Below are positions 42,373 to 49,706 of a DNA stretch of 64,000 nt, piece by piece (position 1 is the first letter of the stretch; every line of letters begins with the position of its first letter). Where the stretch lies: positions 1-64,000 of the forward strand of contig NZ_NMQW01000019.1 in NCBI RefSeq assembly GCF_002234615.1, written 5' to 3'. The stretch is from Paenibacillus rigui. Its GTDB lineage: Bacteria; Bacillota; Bacilli; Paenibacillales; NBRC-103111. The position numbers and the translations under genes were made by a program. The notes below the pieces were generated by a model, which had not been told where the DNA came from, made no database searches, and saw only the letters and a program-made list of their open reading frames with translations.

Positions 42373-43269
42373 TTGACAAGCACACCCCTGTCGCAAGAAC
42401 AGATTACGGCCCAGCACCAGAGAGTTGCCCGAACCAAATTTTTGCGCCGCGCCTTCTTTATGGTCATCGGCTCGCTGCTTTTCTCCGTAGGACTTGAAAT
42501 TTTCCTGGTCCCTAACAATATTATCGATGGCGGCATCGTAGGTATTTCCATTATTTTGTCCCATTTGCTGCATATTCCGTTAAGCGTGTTTCTGGTCCTG
42601 CTGAATTTGCCGTTCCTGATGATCGGCTACAAGCAAATCGGCAAAACCTTTGCCTTCTCCACCTTGTTCTCGGTTGTCCTCATGTCCATCGGAAGCCAGC
42701 TGCTGCATCCGATTCAGCCGATAACGATCGACCCGCTGCTCGCGGCCGTGTTCGGCGGCATCATTCTTGGCATCGGCGTAGGCCTTGTGATCCGCTCCGG
42801 GGGATCGCTTGACGGAACGGAGATCGTAGCGATTTTGTTCAGCAAAAAAACGCCCTTCTCCGTAGGCGAAATCGTCATGTTTTTCAACCTGTTCATCCTG
42901 AGCAGCGCCGGCTTCGTCTTCGGCTGGGATCATGCGATGTACTCGCTGATTGCGTACTTCGTTGCCTCCAAAATGATCGACATTACGATCGAGGGCCTGG
43001 ATCAATCCAAGTCGGTCTGGATCATCAGCGACGAGTATGAGAAAATCGGGCAGGCCATCACCTTCCGGCTTGGCCGCGGCGTCACCTACCTGCATGGCGA
43101 AGGCGCCTTCAGCGGCGATAATAAAAAGGTCATTTTCAGCGTCATTACCCGCCTGGAGGAAGCCAAGCTGAAAACGATCGTGGACGAGAACGATCCGAAC
43201 GCGTTCCTGGCCATCGGCAACATCCATGACGTCAAGGGCGGACGGTTCAAGAAAAAAGATATTCACTAA
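42373..43269 (+). CDS. YitT-family membrane protein (DUF2179 domain)
   Basis: A 298-residue protein: five to six N-terminal membrane helices (from FMVIGSLLFSVGLEIFLVPNNIIDGG to GWDHAMYSLIAYFVASK), then a soluble DUF2179 domain (about 210-290) with TFRLGRGVTYLHGEGAFSG and FSVITRLEEAKLKTIVDENDPNAF. YitT proteins are common in Bacilli, with no settled function. The frame opens at an ATG at 42349; the TTG at 42373, 6 nt after GAGGAG, is better supported. A terminator follows at 43294-43352. Confidence 0.88.
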   Translation: MTSTPLSQEQITAQHQRVARTKFLRRAFFMVIGSLLFSVGLEIFLVPNNIIDGGIVGISIILSHLLHIPLSVFLVLLNLPFLMIGYKQIGKTFAFSTLFSVVLMSIGSQLLHPIQPITIDPLLAAVFGGIILGIGVGLVIRSGGSLDGTEIVAILFSKKTPFSVGEIVMFFNLFILSSAGFVFGWDHAMYSLIAYFVASKMIDITIEGLDQSKSVWIISDEYEKIGQAITFRLGRGVTYLHGEGAFSGDNKKVIFSVITRLEEAKLKTIVDENDPNAFLAIGNIHDVKGGRFKKKDIH

Positions 43270-43293
43270 CCGCTTCCGGCGATTCGAATATGC

Positions 43294-43352
43294 AAAAAAA
43301 AGAACAGCTTCTGCGGTCCTTGTTCCATGACCTGCAAGAAGCTGTTCTTTGT
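43294..43352. terminator. Bidirectional terminator
   Basis: AGAACAGCTTCT (43301-43312) pairs with AGAAGCTGTTCT (43337-43348), with an A-run on the left and TTTG on the right. It can serve the YitT gene and the convergent amino acid transporter operon. Confidence 0.75.
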
Positions 43353-43420
43353 GTGAATTGAAGAATTTGACCCCGAAGGTTGAAGCCGTCCCAAGGAACG
43401 GCTGCCGAACCGGACAGCGT

Positions 43421-44164
43421 CTACAGGCTGCGGTTCAAGAAAGCCTTCGTCCGCTCGTGCTGCGGATGGGTAAAGATCTGCTCCGGGGAGCCCGACTCTA
43501 CGATCTCGCCCTGATCAATGAATATAACCCGGTTCGCCACCTCACGGGCAAAACCCATTTCGTGCGTGACAACGATCATCGTCATGTGCTCCTCCGCCAG
43601 CTTCCTCATCACCTGCAGCACCTCGCCCGTCAATTCCGGGTCCAAGGCCGAGGTTGGCTCGTCGAACAGCAGGATTTCGGGATTCATCATCAGCGCCCGC
43701 GCGATCGCAACCCGCTGCTTCTGTCCGCCGGATAGCTTGGCCGGGTAATAGGTTGCCCGCCCGGACAGGCCGACCTTGTCGAGCAGCTCGCTGCTTCGCT
43801 TACGGATGTCCGAGGCCGACTCCCCTTTGACCACTTTGGGAGCGAGCTCCAAATTTTCCTGCACCGTCAAATGCGGAAAGAGGTTGAAATGCTGAAACAC
43901 CATTCCCATTCTCGACGTCATCCGTTTGATCTCCTGCGGCTTGGAATAGACCCCGTCCTGCACGAGCGCCTCACCGGCAATCCGGATGCTGCCGCCGTTG
44001 ATTTGTTCCAGATGCACGAGGCTTCGGAGCATCGTGCTTTTCCCCGAGCCCGAAGGGCCGATGAGTGCGATCACATCATTTTTATGCACATCAAATGAAA
44101 TCTGCTTCAGCACATCCAGCGTGCCGTACGATTTCGTCAGTTGGGATACTTCAATGATAGCCAC
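43421..44164 (-). CDS. Polar amino acid ABC transporter ATPase (GlnQ-type)
   Basis: A 247-residue ABC ATPase that powers the importer encoded upstream. Walker A is [13 protein letters not shown], the signature [15 protein letters not shown], Walker [17 protein letters not shown], and the H-loop [12 protein letters not shown]; the ending [21 protein letters not shown] is typical of the amino acid subfamily. The frame opens with an ATG at 44173 that abuts AAAGGA; the GTG at 44164 has the right 9-nt spacing. It is 14 bp after the permease gene. Confidence 0.95.
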   Translation of the reverse strand: MAIIEVSQLTKSYGTLDVLKQISFDVHKNDVIALIGPSGSGKSTMLRSLVHLEQINGGSIRIAGEALVQDGVYSKPQEIKRMTSRMGMVFQHFNLFPHLTVQENLELAPKVVKGESASDIRKRSSELLDKVGLSGRATYYPAKLSGGQKQRVAIARALMMNPEILLFDEPTSALDPELTGEVLQVMRKLAEEHMTMIVVTHEMGFAREVANRVIFIDQGEIVESGSPEQIFTHPQHERTKAFLNRSL

Positions 44165-44178
44165 TAGCGCCATTCCTT

Positions 44179-44838
44179 TTATTCAAATTTAAATCTGCGT
44201 TCCAGCCATTTGAAGAGCGTGGTTAGCAGGAGCGTCATGATCAAATAAATGACCCCGGCAATAAAGAACGGTACGATCGTAAAATCACGGTTCACCGCCG
44301 TCTGGGCGTAGTGAAGCAGCTCCGGCACCGCAACGGCATACAACAGCGCGGTATCCTTGATCAGCGTAATCGATTCGTTCGAGACGGACGGAAGCACCAC
44401 CCGGAACATTTGCGGCAAAATAATCCGCGTCGTCGTCTGCCACTTGCTGAAGCCCAGCACCTGCGAGGCCTCGTACTGGCCTTTATCGATTGCCAGCAGG
44501 CCGCCCCGGAAAATCTCGGCGAAGTATGCGGCATAGTTGAGAATAAAACCGACGCAGGCCGCGGTAAACCGGTCCAGCACCAAATATTCGCCGACGACCG
44601 GCAGCATCGGCAGCCCGAAGCAGATCACCAGCAGCTGCAGCAGTAAAGGCGTGCCGCGCATGATGTAGATATAGGCATGGGCCAGCCCGGCCACAGGTTT
44701 GCTGCCGCTTTTGACAGCTAACGTGAGGACAAAGCCGAGAGGTACGGAGACGATAATGGCGATCAGAAACAGCAGAATCGTCATCTGTGCCCCTTCCAGC
44801 ATAGGCATGACCATGTTGTGTAAAGTCGTTGCGGACAT
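44179..44838 (-). CDS. Polar amino acid ABC transporter permease
   Basis: A 219-residue HisM-type permease with about five membrane helices. The EAA-like loop reads [29 protein letters not shown], and the N-terminal [16 protein letters not shown] segment is typical of this family. A single permease implies a homodimeric channel. GGGGGAA precedes the ATG. A hairpin in the 89-bp gap after the binding-protein gene may reduce read-through into it. Confidence 0.95.
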   Translation of the reverse strand: MSATTLHNMVMPMLEGAQMTILLFLIAIIVSVPLGFVLTLAVKSGSKPVAGLAHAYIYIMRGTPLLLQLLVICFGLPMLPVVGEYLVLDRFTAACVGFILNYAAYFAEIFRGGLLAIDKGQYEASQVLGFSKWQTTTRIILPQMFRVVLPSVSNESITLIKDTALLYAVAVPELLHYAQTAVNRDFTIVPFFIAGVIYLIMTLLLTTLFKWLERRFKFE

Positions 44839-44852
44839 GTTGAATATTCCCC

Positions 44853-44899
44853 CAAAAACAAAACGGAATTTTCTTAGAGGATCTCTAAGTCATCCGTTT
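44853..44899 (-). terminator. Intra-operon hairpin between binding protein and permease genes
   Basis: On the minus strand AAACGGA (44899 side), with the nested CTTAGAG-ATCC-CTCTAAG stem, closes on TTCCGTTTTGTTTTTG. The U-rich tail suggests partial termination, leaving more binding-protein mRNA than permease mRNA. Confidence 0.6.
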
Positions 44900-44927
44900 C
44901 GTTTGTCTTATCTTGATTCAATTCTGC

Positions 44928-45707
44928 TTATTTCAATACTTTATTCTCGCCAAACCATTTCGTGGAGATCGCTGCAGCGGTGCCGTCCTGGTTCATCTCG
45001 TCCAGCGCCTTTTGAAGCTTCTGAAGCAAGGCGTCATTGCCCTTCTTCACACCAACGCCATACTCTTCCGGTGCAAGCGACTCATCCAGCAGCTTGAAGG
45101 TGCCTTTTTCCTTGGACATGAAATATTTAATGACAACCTCATCTATCACTACCGCATCGACGCGGCCGATTTTCAAGTCACTTAATGCCAGAACATTGTC
45201 GGAAAACTCGGTCACATTCTTAAGCTTCGATTTGATCGGACTTTCATTCAAGGCGTCAGCCGCGGAGGACAAGGATTGCAGTCCTACCACTTTGCCCGCC
45301 AGATCGTCAAGCTTGGTCAGGTTGGATTTCGCCAGGGTGACGACCACCTGCGAATTTTTCAAATAGGGCTTCGTGAAAAGCACTTTTCCTTTACGCTCGT
45401 CGGTAATGGTGTATCCGTTCCAGATCAAGTCGATGCGTCCGCTGCTGAGCTCAGACTCTTTCGTTTTCCAGTCAATAGGCTGAAATTCAGCCGTAACGCC
45501 CATTTTCGCTGCAGCCGCTTTGGCATAGTCAATGTCGAATCCTACGATTTCATTCTTGTCATCGCGGAAGCCCATCGGAGCAAACTTATCGTCTATACCG
45601 ATGACAAGCTTTTTACCTGCATCTGCGGAGCCCTTGGACCCGGAGCACCCGATAAGCAGGGAGAACACTGCGGTAATGATCATTATCATAGCTGCTGTAC
45701 ATTTCAT
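44928..45707 (-). CDS. Amino acid ABC transporter substrate-binding lipoprotein
   Basis: A 259-residue family-3 solute-binding protein. The lipobox is LLIGC (Cys 21). The mature domain has VIGIDDKFAPMGFRDDKNEIVGFDIDYAKA, WNGYTITDERKGKVLFTKPYLKNSQVVV, and the late DALLQKLQKALDEMNQDGTAAAISTKWFG typical of polar amino acid receptors. The ligand cannot be assigned. It is the first gene of the importer operon; an inverted repeat CATAAT-N5-ATTATG lies 67 bp upstream and may be a regulatory site. Confidence 0.95.
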   Translation of the reverse strand: MKCTAAMIMIITAVFSLLIGCSGSKGSADAGKKLVIGIDDKFAPMGFRDDKNEIVGFDIDYAKAAAAKMGVTAEFQPIDWKTKESELSSGRIDLIWNGYTITDERKGKVLFTKPYLKNSQVVVTLAKSNLTKLDDLAGKVVGLQSLSSAADALNESPIKSKLKNVTEFSDNVLALSDLKIGRVDAVVIDEVVIKYFMSKEKGTFKLLDESLAPEEYGVGVKKGNDALLQKLQKALDEMNQDGTAAAISTKWFGENKVLK

Positions 45708-45773
45708 AAATGCTTAAACCACCTTTTGTTGAGTTCAAGTTACTTTACTACGTTACCACTTTATCAAGAATCT

Positions 45774-45790
45774 CATAATATCACATTATG
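45774..45790. promoter_or_regulatory. Inverted repeat upstream of the amino acid importer operon
   Basis: CATAAT (45774-45779) and ATTATG (45785-45790) form a perfect inverted repeat with a 5-nt spacer. A TTGACA on the minus strand overlaps its right edge, so a repressor bound here could block a promoter. The binding protein is unknown. Confidence 0.4.
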
Positions 45791-45883
45791 TCAAATAGTG
45801 TCGATAGAAGTCGATCTAGTAAAATATTACCTCTACTCCTGTCGGCAATCCTCGGAATCTGCTTCTGTTTTGCTAACGAGTCA

Positions 45884-45892
45884 TGCTATACT
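45884..45892 (+). promoter_or_regulatory. Extended -10 promoter of the GNAT/ABC-exporter operon
   Basis: TGCTATACT forms an extended -10, about 30 bp before the ATG of the first gene. No good -35 is visible, as is common for extended -10 promoters. Confidence 0.4.
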
Positions 45893-45922
45893 TTTTCCAA
45901 ATGATTGGAGGCAACGGCGTAC

Positions 45923-46453
45923 ATGAGCTACTATTTTGCGATATGCGCAACCGAGAAATATCAAGAAAAGTACATTGACTTTCTGCTCCGCCACTACCGG
46001 CAATTAAACCTCCCTTATTCCTTTCCCGTAACCCTCAGCTTTATAGCGAGCCCCATTCTCATGAGGGAGGAAGCGCTTCTGTGCTTTGATGAGGACGACG
46101 AAGTCGCGGGCGCTCTGGGTTATATCTACGGAACCGGCGAGAACGATTATCAGGATACGCATATCATTCAAATCCAAACCGTCCTGCTGGCGGAAAAATA
46201 CCGGCGAACCCGCCTGTTTCTCCAAGGCCTTCAATATTTAACGCAGTACATAGGCCAGCTGGACAAGCAGGTCACAGAGGTCCGCTTCCGGACGCCTTCC
46301 CAGCCGTCGCTTCAAAGACTGTGGGACAAGCTCGCAGTACGAAGTGCAGTACACGAGACCCCCTTCGGAAGGGTCGACGAATACCGGGCTGCGGTGGCGG
46401 ACTGGCACGCTTACGCAATGAAATTTCGGCATGAGAGCCACTTTGGAGTCTAG
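45923..46453 (+). CDS. Degenerate GNAT-like protein, first of a flanking pair
   Basis: A 176-residue protein. The central block HIIQIQTVLLAEKYRRTRLFLQGLQYL has the spacing of GNAT strand 4 and helix 3, but the acetyl-CoA loop (Q/R-x-x-G-x-G/A) is replaced by YRRTRL, so acetyltransferase activity is doubtful. The same block is found in the gene at 48652-49161 (EPYRSTRLFIQGFRVL), making the two paralogues. The ATG at 45923 follows GGAGG by 11 nt. It lies 24 bp before the ABC exporter gene, clearly in one operon. The function is unknown. Confidence 0.7.
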   Translation: MSYYFAICATEKYQEKYIDFLLRHYRQLNLPYSFPVTLSFIASPILMREEALLCFDEDDEVAGALGYIYGTGENDYQDTHIIQIQTVLLAEKYRRTRLFLQGLQYLTQYIGQLDKQVTEVRFRTPSQPSLQRLWDKLAVRSAVHETPFGRVDEYRAAVADWHAYAMKFRHESHFGV

Positions 46454-46477
46454 AAATCCAGGGAAGGGAAACACGTT

Positions 46478-48637
46478 ATGCTGCTCGTTATTCGTAATCT
46501 ATTCTATTATATGCGTCCGTATAAACCTCTGGCCGTTGTCTTTTTCTTCACCTTGCTGCTGGACCTTGCGTTCGTTTCATTGGCCCCTCTCAGCTTCAAG
46601 GTGATGATCGACAAGGCGATCGTGCCTCAGGACACCCGCTACTTCTTTCTTATTCTTAGCGCACTGGGCATCGGCGGCTTGATCGGCGTCAGCTCGGGCA
46701 TCATCAGCGACTATGCGCTGGCCCGATTAAGTGCCAGGGTGCAGCTCGATTTGCGGGAGCGGTTGTTCGCTCACCTCCAGCAGCTGAATATCGGCTTTTT
46801 TCAAAAAACACACGCAGGCGACCTGCTGGCCTATTTCTCCGCCGACTTGCCTGCGATTGAACGGGCGATGACCGTGATCCTGACGGTTGGCATCCAGTCG
46901 CTCTCGGTCGTCTTGATCAGCACTGCCGTGCTGTTTTATTTGCAGTGGAGCATGGCTGTCTGCATTGTGATCGGCGCTGCGGTTATTTTTGCCGGTCCTT
47001 ATTTGCTGGGTGGTCGGGCACAAGCTGTCCAATCCGAGTACAAGGAACAGGCCGCCCGGCTGTCGAGCGATGTACAGGAAAATATGAAAGCGCAAAAGGT
47101 CATCAAAGGGTTCAGTTTGCAGCAGGCGATGGCAGACAAGTTCAGCGAGCGGCTGCAATCGATGTTCCTCATCAACTACAAACGGAACATGATGAATGCC
47201 CAGCTGGAGCGCATCCCGATGGTCAGCCTGCTTCTTATCAACTTATCCATTATCGGGGTCGGGTCGTATTTGGCGCTTCGCGGGCATATTACCGTGGGGG
47301 CCTTGGTTGCCTTCTTCACTATGTATACCTCCATGGGTAATTCTGTGTTCAACCTGACCTTCGCGATTCCGGCCTTCACCGATGCGCTCGTCAGCATGAA
47401 CCGGATCCGAAGCCTGCTTGACGAGCCTCTGGAAGCTTCAGGAGGCAGCAAGACCGGAATCGTACCAGGACATAGCCCGGAGGTCCATTTTGATGGGGTT
47501 ACATTCAGCTATGCGGAGGACCGGGAGGTGCTAAAGCAGATCAGCCTCCGGATACCTCCGGGTACAACCGCAGCCTTCGTCGGCTCCAGCGGATCGGGCA
47601 AGAGTACCCTGATGCAGCTGCTGCTTGGCTTTTACGAGCCGAAGGCAGGATACGTCCGGCTGAACGGGATCAGCCTGCAGGAGATCAACCGGCATGCATT
47701 CCGGGAGCAGATTGGCATCGTGTTTCAAGATAATTTCCTGTTCCGCGGCACCATTCTGGACAATATCCGGATCACCAAGCCGGAGGCGGGGCTGGATGAG
47801 GTGATCCGCGCCGCCCGGCAGGCGGAAATACACGATTATATCGTCAGCCTGCCGGACGGGTACGATACGCTGCTGATCGATGAAGGAAGCAACCTGTCCG
47901 GCGGTCAGCGGCAGCGGATGGCCATAGCCCGCGCGATCCTGAGAGACCCGCCTCTTCTTCTGCTGGATGAAGCGACATCGGCACTTGATCCGATCTCCGA
48001 GGCTTCGATTAATCGAACCTTCGAGCAACTATCCCGTAACCGGACGGTCGTCACCGTAACCCACCGGCTGGCCTCTATCGTCCACGCCGATCACATTTTC
48101 GTCTTCGATCAAGGCCGGCTCGTAGACAGCGGCACGCACCGGCAAATGCTTGCTCAGGGCGGTTTTTATCGGACGCTGTGGGATAAGCAAAGCGGCCTTT
48201 CCGTATCGGTCAGCGGCCAGGAGGCGGAGATTGACGAAGAGCGGCTGTCGCGGCTTCCTTTCTTCCGCGGCGTCGATCTGGATATTTTGCGGGAGATCAA
48301 AGGTTTGTTCAACACGGAAACCGCCCCTGTGGGACAAACCGTCATTTATGAGGGAGAGCCGGGGGAAAAGTTTTACTTGATCGCCCGCGGGCGCGTGGAA
48401 ATTACGAAACGGTCCGCCGATGCGGAAAATGGACGCCTCCGTCTGGCCGTGCTGGAGGATGGAGATCATTTCGGTGAAATCGCTTTGCTTGAGAATGTTC
48501 CCCGAACCGCAGACGTGACGGCCCTCACTCCTTGCGTATTTTTGACATTACAAAGAAAAGTTCTCTATTACGTATTGACCCAATACCCTGAGATTGATGC
48601 CCATGTGAGGCAAACGATAAAGGCGCGAAGAAACTAG
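46478..48637 (+). CDS. ABC exporter with C-terminal cyclic-nucleotide-binding domain
   Basis: A 719-residue fused exporter. Six membrane helices (about 15-300) lack a C39 peptidase domain. The ATPase (about 335-565) has Walker A GSSGSGKSTLMQL, signature LSGGQRQRMAIARAIL, Walker B PLLLLDEATSALD and H-loop VTVTHRL. Residues about 590-715 form a CRP/CAP-type cyclic-nucleotide-binding domain, with GEPGEKFYLIARGRVEI and the phosphate-binding cassette FGEIALLENVPRTADV, including the conserved E and R. Transport could thus be gated by a nucleotide. The cargo is unknown; a short peptide gene lies two genes downstream. GGAAGGGAAA precedes the ATG. Confidence 0.9.
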   Translation: MLLVIRNLFYYMRPYKPLAVVFFFTLLLDLAFVSLAPLSFKVMIDKAIVPQDTRYFFLILSALGIGGLIGVSSGIISDYALARLSARVQLDLRERLFAHLQQLNIGFFQKTHAGDLLAYFSADLPAIERAMTVILTVGIQSLSVVLISTAVLFYLQWSMAVCIVIGAAVIFAGPYLLGGRAQAVQSEYKEQAARLSSDVQENMKAQKVIKGFSLQQAMADKFSERLQSMFLINYKRNMMNAQLERIPMVSLLLINLSIIGVGSYLALRGHITVGALVAFFTMYTSMGNSVFNLTFAIPAFTDALVSMNRIRSLLDEPLEASGGSKTGIVPGHSPEVHFDGVTFSYAEDREVLKQISLRIPPGTTAAFVGSSGSGKSTLMQLLLGFYEPKAGYVRLNGISLQEINRHAFREQIGIVFQDNFLFRGTILDNIRITKPEAGLDEVIRAARQAEIHDYIVSLPDGYDTLLIDEGSNLSGGQRQRMAIARAILRDPPLLLLDEATSALDPISEASINRTFEQLSRNRTVVTVTHRLASIVHADHIFVFDQGRLVDSGTHRQMLAQGGFYRTLWDKQSGLSVSVSGQEAEIDEERLSRLPFFRGVDLDILREIKGLFNTETAPVGQTVIYEGEPGEKFYLIARGRVEITKRSADAENGRLRLAVLEDGDHFGEIALLENVPRTADVTALTPCVFLTLQRKVLYYVLTQYPEIDAHVRQTIKARRN

Positions 48638-48651
48638 GAGGTGCATGACCA

Positions 48652-49161
48652 ATGCTTTTTCAATACCACCTGTGCAAAACGGATGACGATTTTGTCCAGT
48701 ACACGCTGTTCTTCGTCCGCTATCGCTCCGAGTTCAGCAGGCGCTTCTCCTTGTCCGATGCTCTCATGCATGCGCTTGAAACGATCCAAACCTCCCATAT
48801 CATGCTTCTGTCGCTGCCGACGGGCGAAGTCATCGGTTGGGCGCAATACCGATATTTCTCGGAAGGCTATGAGCCTGATCCGAACGGCGACATCGTCTTT
48901 GTCGATTCCGCCATTACCCTCGAGCCGTACCGCAGCACACGGCTGTTCATACAAGGCTTCCGCGTACTTGCAGCTCATATTGCGCAGGAGAATCCCCTGG
49001 TCCGAACGTTCCAATTCTGCGCCCTGGCTGACAACGCCTACCTGAAACGGCTGTACTCCAAATTTGCCGATATTATCGGTCAAAGGGAGGGCTATCACGG
49101 GACTGAGGACCTATTCTCGACAGACTTCCCTAAGCTTCTTCAATATTTGAGTCCCAAGTAA
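48652..49161 (+). CDS. Degenerate GNAT-like protein, second of a flanking pair
   Basis: A 169-residue protein with a GNAT-like plan: LLSLPTGEVIGWAQYRYF (strands 2-3), IVFVDSAITLEPYRSTRLFIQGFRVLAAHI (strand 4 and helix 3) and a C-terminal strand region. As in its paralogue at 45923-46453, the CoA pyrophosphate loop is not conserved. It starts 14 bp after the exporter stop, with AGGAGG 10 nt before the ATG. A pair of such proteins around an exporter suggests a substrate-binding, modifying or immunity role; nothing in the sequence decides which. Confidence 0.7.
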   Translation: MLFQYHLCKTDDDFVQYTLFFVRYRSEFSRRFSLSDALMHALETIQTSHIMLLSLPTGEVIGWAQYRYFSEGYEPDPNGDIVFVDSAITLEPYRSTRLFIQGFRVLAAHIAQENPLVRTFQFCALADNAYLKRLYSKFADIIGQREGYHGTEDLFSTDFPKLLQYLSPK

Positions 49162-49233
49162 AAAAGCTATTGCCCCATTTTCTTCCACATGGTATTCTGA
49201 AGGAAATAAGTACTCGGAAAGGAGGGACCACTC

Positions 49234-49341
49234 ATGTTTCCACCAAGATCCGGATTGAGCGATAAAGGCGGCCGCAGACCGTTGAATTTCAACGATTTGT
49301 TGAAAAGCAACGAGCAGTTGGTTACATCCGCTGCCAAGTAA
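49234..49341 (+). CDS. 35-residue peptide, possible exporter substrate or signalling peptide
   Basis: A short gene starting MFPPRSGLSDKGGRRP and ending LVTSAAK. It has an excellent ribosome site (GGAAAGGAGGG, 6-7 nt spacer) and is followed 17 bp later by a strong terminator, so it is a convincing gene. The peptide is basic in its first half, with a GG at residues 12-13. It has no cysteine, no hydrophobic signal and no family I recognise. It is the last gene of the GNAT-ABC exporter-GNAT operon, 72 bp after the second GNAT-like gene. A ribosomally made export substrate or pheromone precursor is a hypothesis. Confidence 0.6.
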   Translation: MFPPRSGLSDKGGRRPLNFNDLLKSNEQLVTSAAK

Positions 49342-49358
49342 ATGTAGGCCCCTTGAAC

Positions 49359-49410
49359 CACACAAAGAGCCACTCTTGACTGTCAAAAGTCACGAGTGGC
49401 TCTTTGTGTG
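49359..49410 (+). terminator. Strong terminator of the GNAT/ABC operon
   Basis: CACACAAAGAGCCACTC (49359-49375) pairs perfectly over 17 bp with GAGTGGCTCTTTGTGTG (49394-49410). Confidence 0.8.
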
Positions 49411-49470
49411 TCGAATAAATGTGCTCCTCCGGCCTGTAGAAGAATCCGTGCGATATCCATGAAACACGAC

Positions 49471-49626
49471 AGCAAAAAAGCACCGACCCACTTGGGAGGG
49501 CGGCCGCTGAAAATCTAGCGGAGTGGACGGAAACATTCTGTAGAAGCGTAAGCGTTCGTAAGAATGATCCGTACACCCAGCCGTAACTTTTCAGCAGCCT
49601 CCCTAAGGGGTCGATGCTTTTTTTCT
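49471..49626. repeat. 155-bp imperfect inverted-repeat element (ncRNA, MITE or double terminator)
   Basis: The left arm AGCAAAAAAGCACCGACCC...GGGAGG...GCTGAAAA (49471-49515) matches the reverse complement of the right arm (about 49580-49626): AGAAAAAAAGCATCGACCCC...GGGAGG...GCTGAAAA. About 60 bp lie between the arms, including CATTCT/AGAATG (49534, 49560). It starts with an A-run and ends with a T-run, so either transcript would fold into one long hairpin with a U-tail. It lies between two convergent operons and overlaps no credible gene. Confidence 0.6.
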
Positions 49627-49706
49627 ATTCATAGAGCCAACGCTTGCCTCAGCCGTCATGTCCATTGGCAATCAGCTAAAGCCATACTGCCGCTGTGCTG
49701 CATAGG

